Shown here: positions 63,785 to 64,000 of the stretch, piece after piece
How the letters are laid out: every line of letters begins with the position of its first letter
Position numbering within the stretch: position 1 is the stretch's first letter
Assembly (NCBI RefSeq): GCF_014694405.1
Contig: NZ_JAAUWV010000024.1
Location: 1-64,000 of the forward strand
Origin: Pseudoalteromonas sp. S16_S37
GTDB taxonomy: Bacteria; Pseudomonadota; Gammaproteobacteria; Enterobacterales; Alteromonadaceae
DNA: 64,000 nt
Direction: 5' to 3'
Notes under the pieces: generated by a model
The model's input: only the letters and a program-made list of their open reading frames with translations
What the model was told of the DNA's origin: nothing
The model's database searches: none
Made by a program: the position numbers and the translations under genes

Positions 63785-64000
63785 TGGAAAAAATTACCAC
63801 CTCGGGCAGCCAAGTAAAATCTAATATTGATGATTTAGTTATTCCTTTTGGTGGCGGTAACCCCTCACCTTATTCAATACCACCAGTGGTTGTTTTTAGT
63901 CCTGCAGGGCCAAGAGACGATGATAACCCGCATAACGATGTACCCGTGATCACCGAAGTGACCAAAGACTACTTTGTGATCAAATCTACCAATTGGGGTA
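63785..64000 (+). CDS. Unrecognised protein, 5' part only
   Basis: The gene starts with ATG at 63785 after ACAGGAGAAC and runs off the window, giving the first 72 residues (MEKITTSGSQVKSNIDDLVI then PFGGGNPSPYS and onward). There is no signal peptide or membrane helix in this part. It has a GGG turn, a proline-rich stretch and an acidic RDDDNPHND segment. The family is not recognised. The quality of the ribosome site and the open frame to the edge support a real gene. Confidence 0.7.

Noticed and set aside
1..64000. tRNA, rRNA, CRISPR arrays, integron sites or prophage genes
   Set aside because: None was seen on reading; no cloverleaf-like tandem stems, spaced direct repeats of CRISPR type, or phage structural genes are evident.

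Overview
The window looks like chromosomal DNA of a marine gammaproteobacterium, most likely Pseudoalteromonas or a close Alteromonadales relative. This is judged from family resemblance and gene content only: a TonB-receptor/LacI/MFS sugar locus, a paired bacterioferritin, GlyGly-CTERM protein sorting, a rhtA-type exporter, short MKLxLKxKKLKxLS peptides, and A+T-rich intergenic DNA. No search could be run. I see no rRNA, tRNA, CRISPR array, prophage or integrative element. The only mobile DNA is the end of an IS3-family element at the left edge.

Layout. 1-600: right end of an IS3-family insertion that has cut the 3' end of an XRE-type regulator gene. 0.66-5.0 kb: nitric-oxide defence, with a small membrane protein, nnrS and hmp on the minus strand divergent from norR, joined by a sigma-54 promoter and two GT-N7-AC NorR boxes. 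5.5-6.4 kb: two complementary bacterioferritin subunits. 6.5-7.2 kb: a subclass B1 metallo-beta-lactamase homologue. 7.6-9.05 kb: a TetR regulator with an overlapping alpha/beta hydrolase. 9.2-13.75 kb: a periplasmic amino-acid/amide-type binding protein translationally coupled to a hybrid histidine kinase that carries an intact LOV photosensor. 13.8-16 kb: a FAN1-like nuclease joined to a DEDD exonuclease. 16-20.8 kb: a TPR protein, a DUF1294 protein, a DAACS symporter fused to a solute-binding domain, SoxR and MgtC.

20.9-27.3 kb is a trehalose-use locus: TonB receptor, LacI regulator, MFS permease and GH37 trehalase, with two matching operator palindromes. 27.5-30.7 kb has a secreted M12B metalloprotease with a GlyGly-CTERM tail and an overlapping lipoprotein gene. 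30.9-34.6 kb has an XRE regulator, an acyltransferase and a NarL-type two-component pair. 34.7-36.8 kb is a decaying operon: yjgN (DUF898) is frameshifted by a 4-bp duplication and the next gene, an M48 peptidase, has an in-frame stop. 36.8-46.3 kb holds a ThrE exporter, a glycosyltransferase, an S9 peptidase, an S41 peptidase, RhtA, a Bmt5-like methyltransferase with a zinc finger, and DUF3429. 46.5-48.8 kb is ahpCF. 48.9-57.5 kb holds a membrane LytTR regulator divergent from a TAP-like hydrolase, a CE2-type esterase, a chemoreceptor, a YHYH lipoprotein, and a membrane protein preceded by a 51-aa precursor-like peptide. 58.2-63 kb holds nfeD/SPFH, a second precursor-like peptide, an M13 peptidase and a Nudix hydrolase. 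A partial gene runs off the right edge.

The most unusual items are: a three-copy composite dispersed repeat (near 5.1, 58.0 and 62.4 kb), the binding-protein/LOV kinase pair, two homologous orphan RiPP-like precursor peptides 2.3 kb apart, the FAN1-exonuclease fusion, the symporter-binding-protein fusion, the zinc-finger Bmt5-like protein, and the double lesion in the yjgN-M48 operon.
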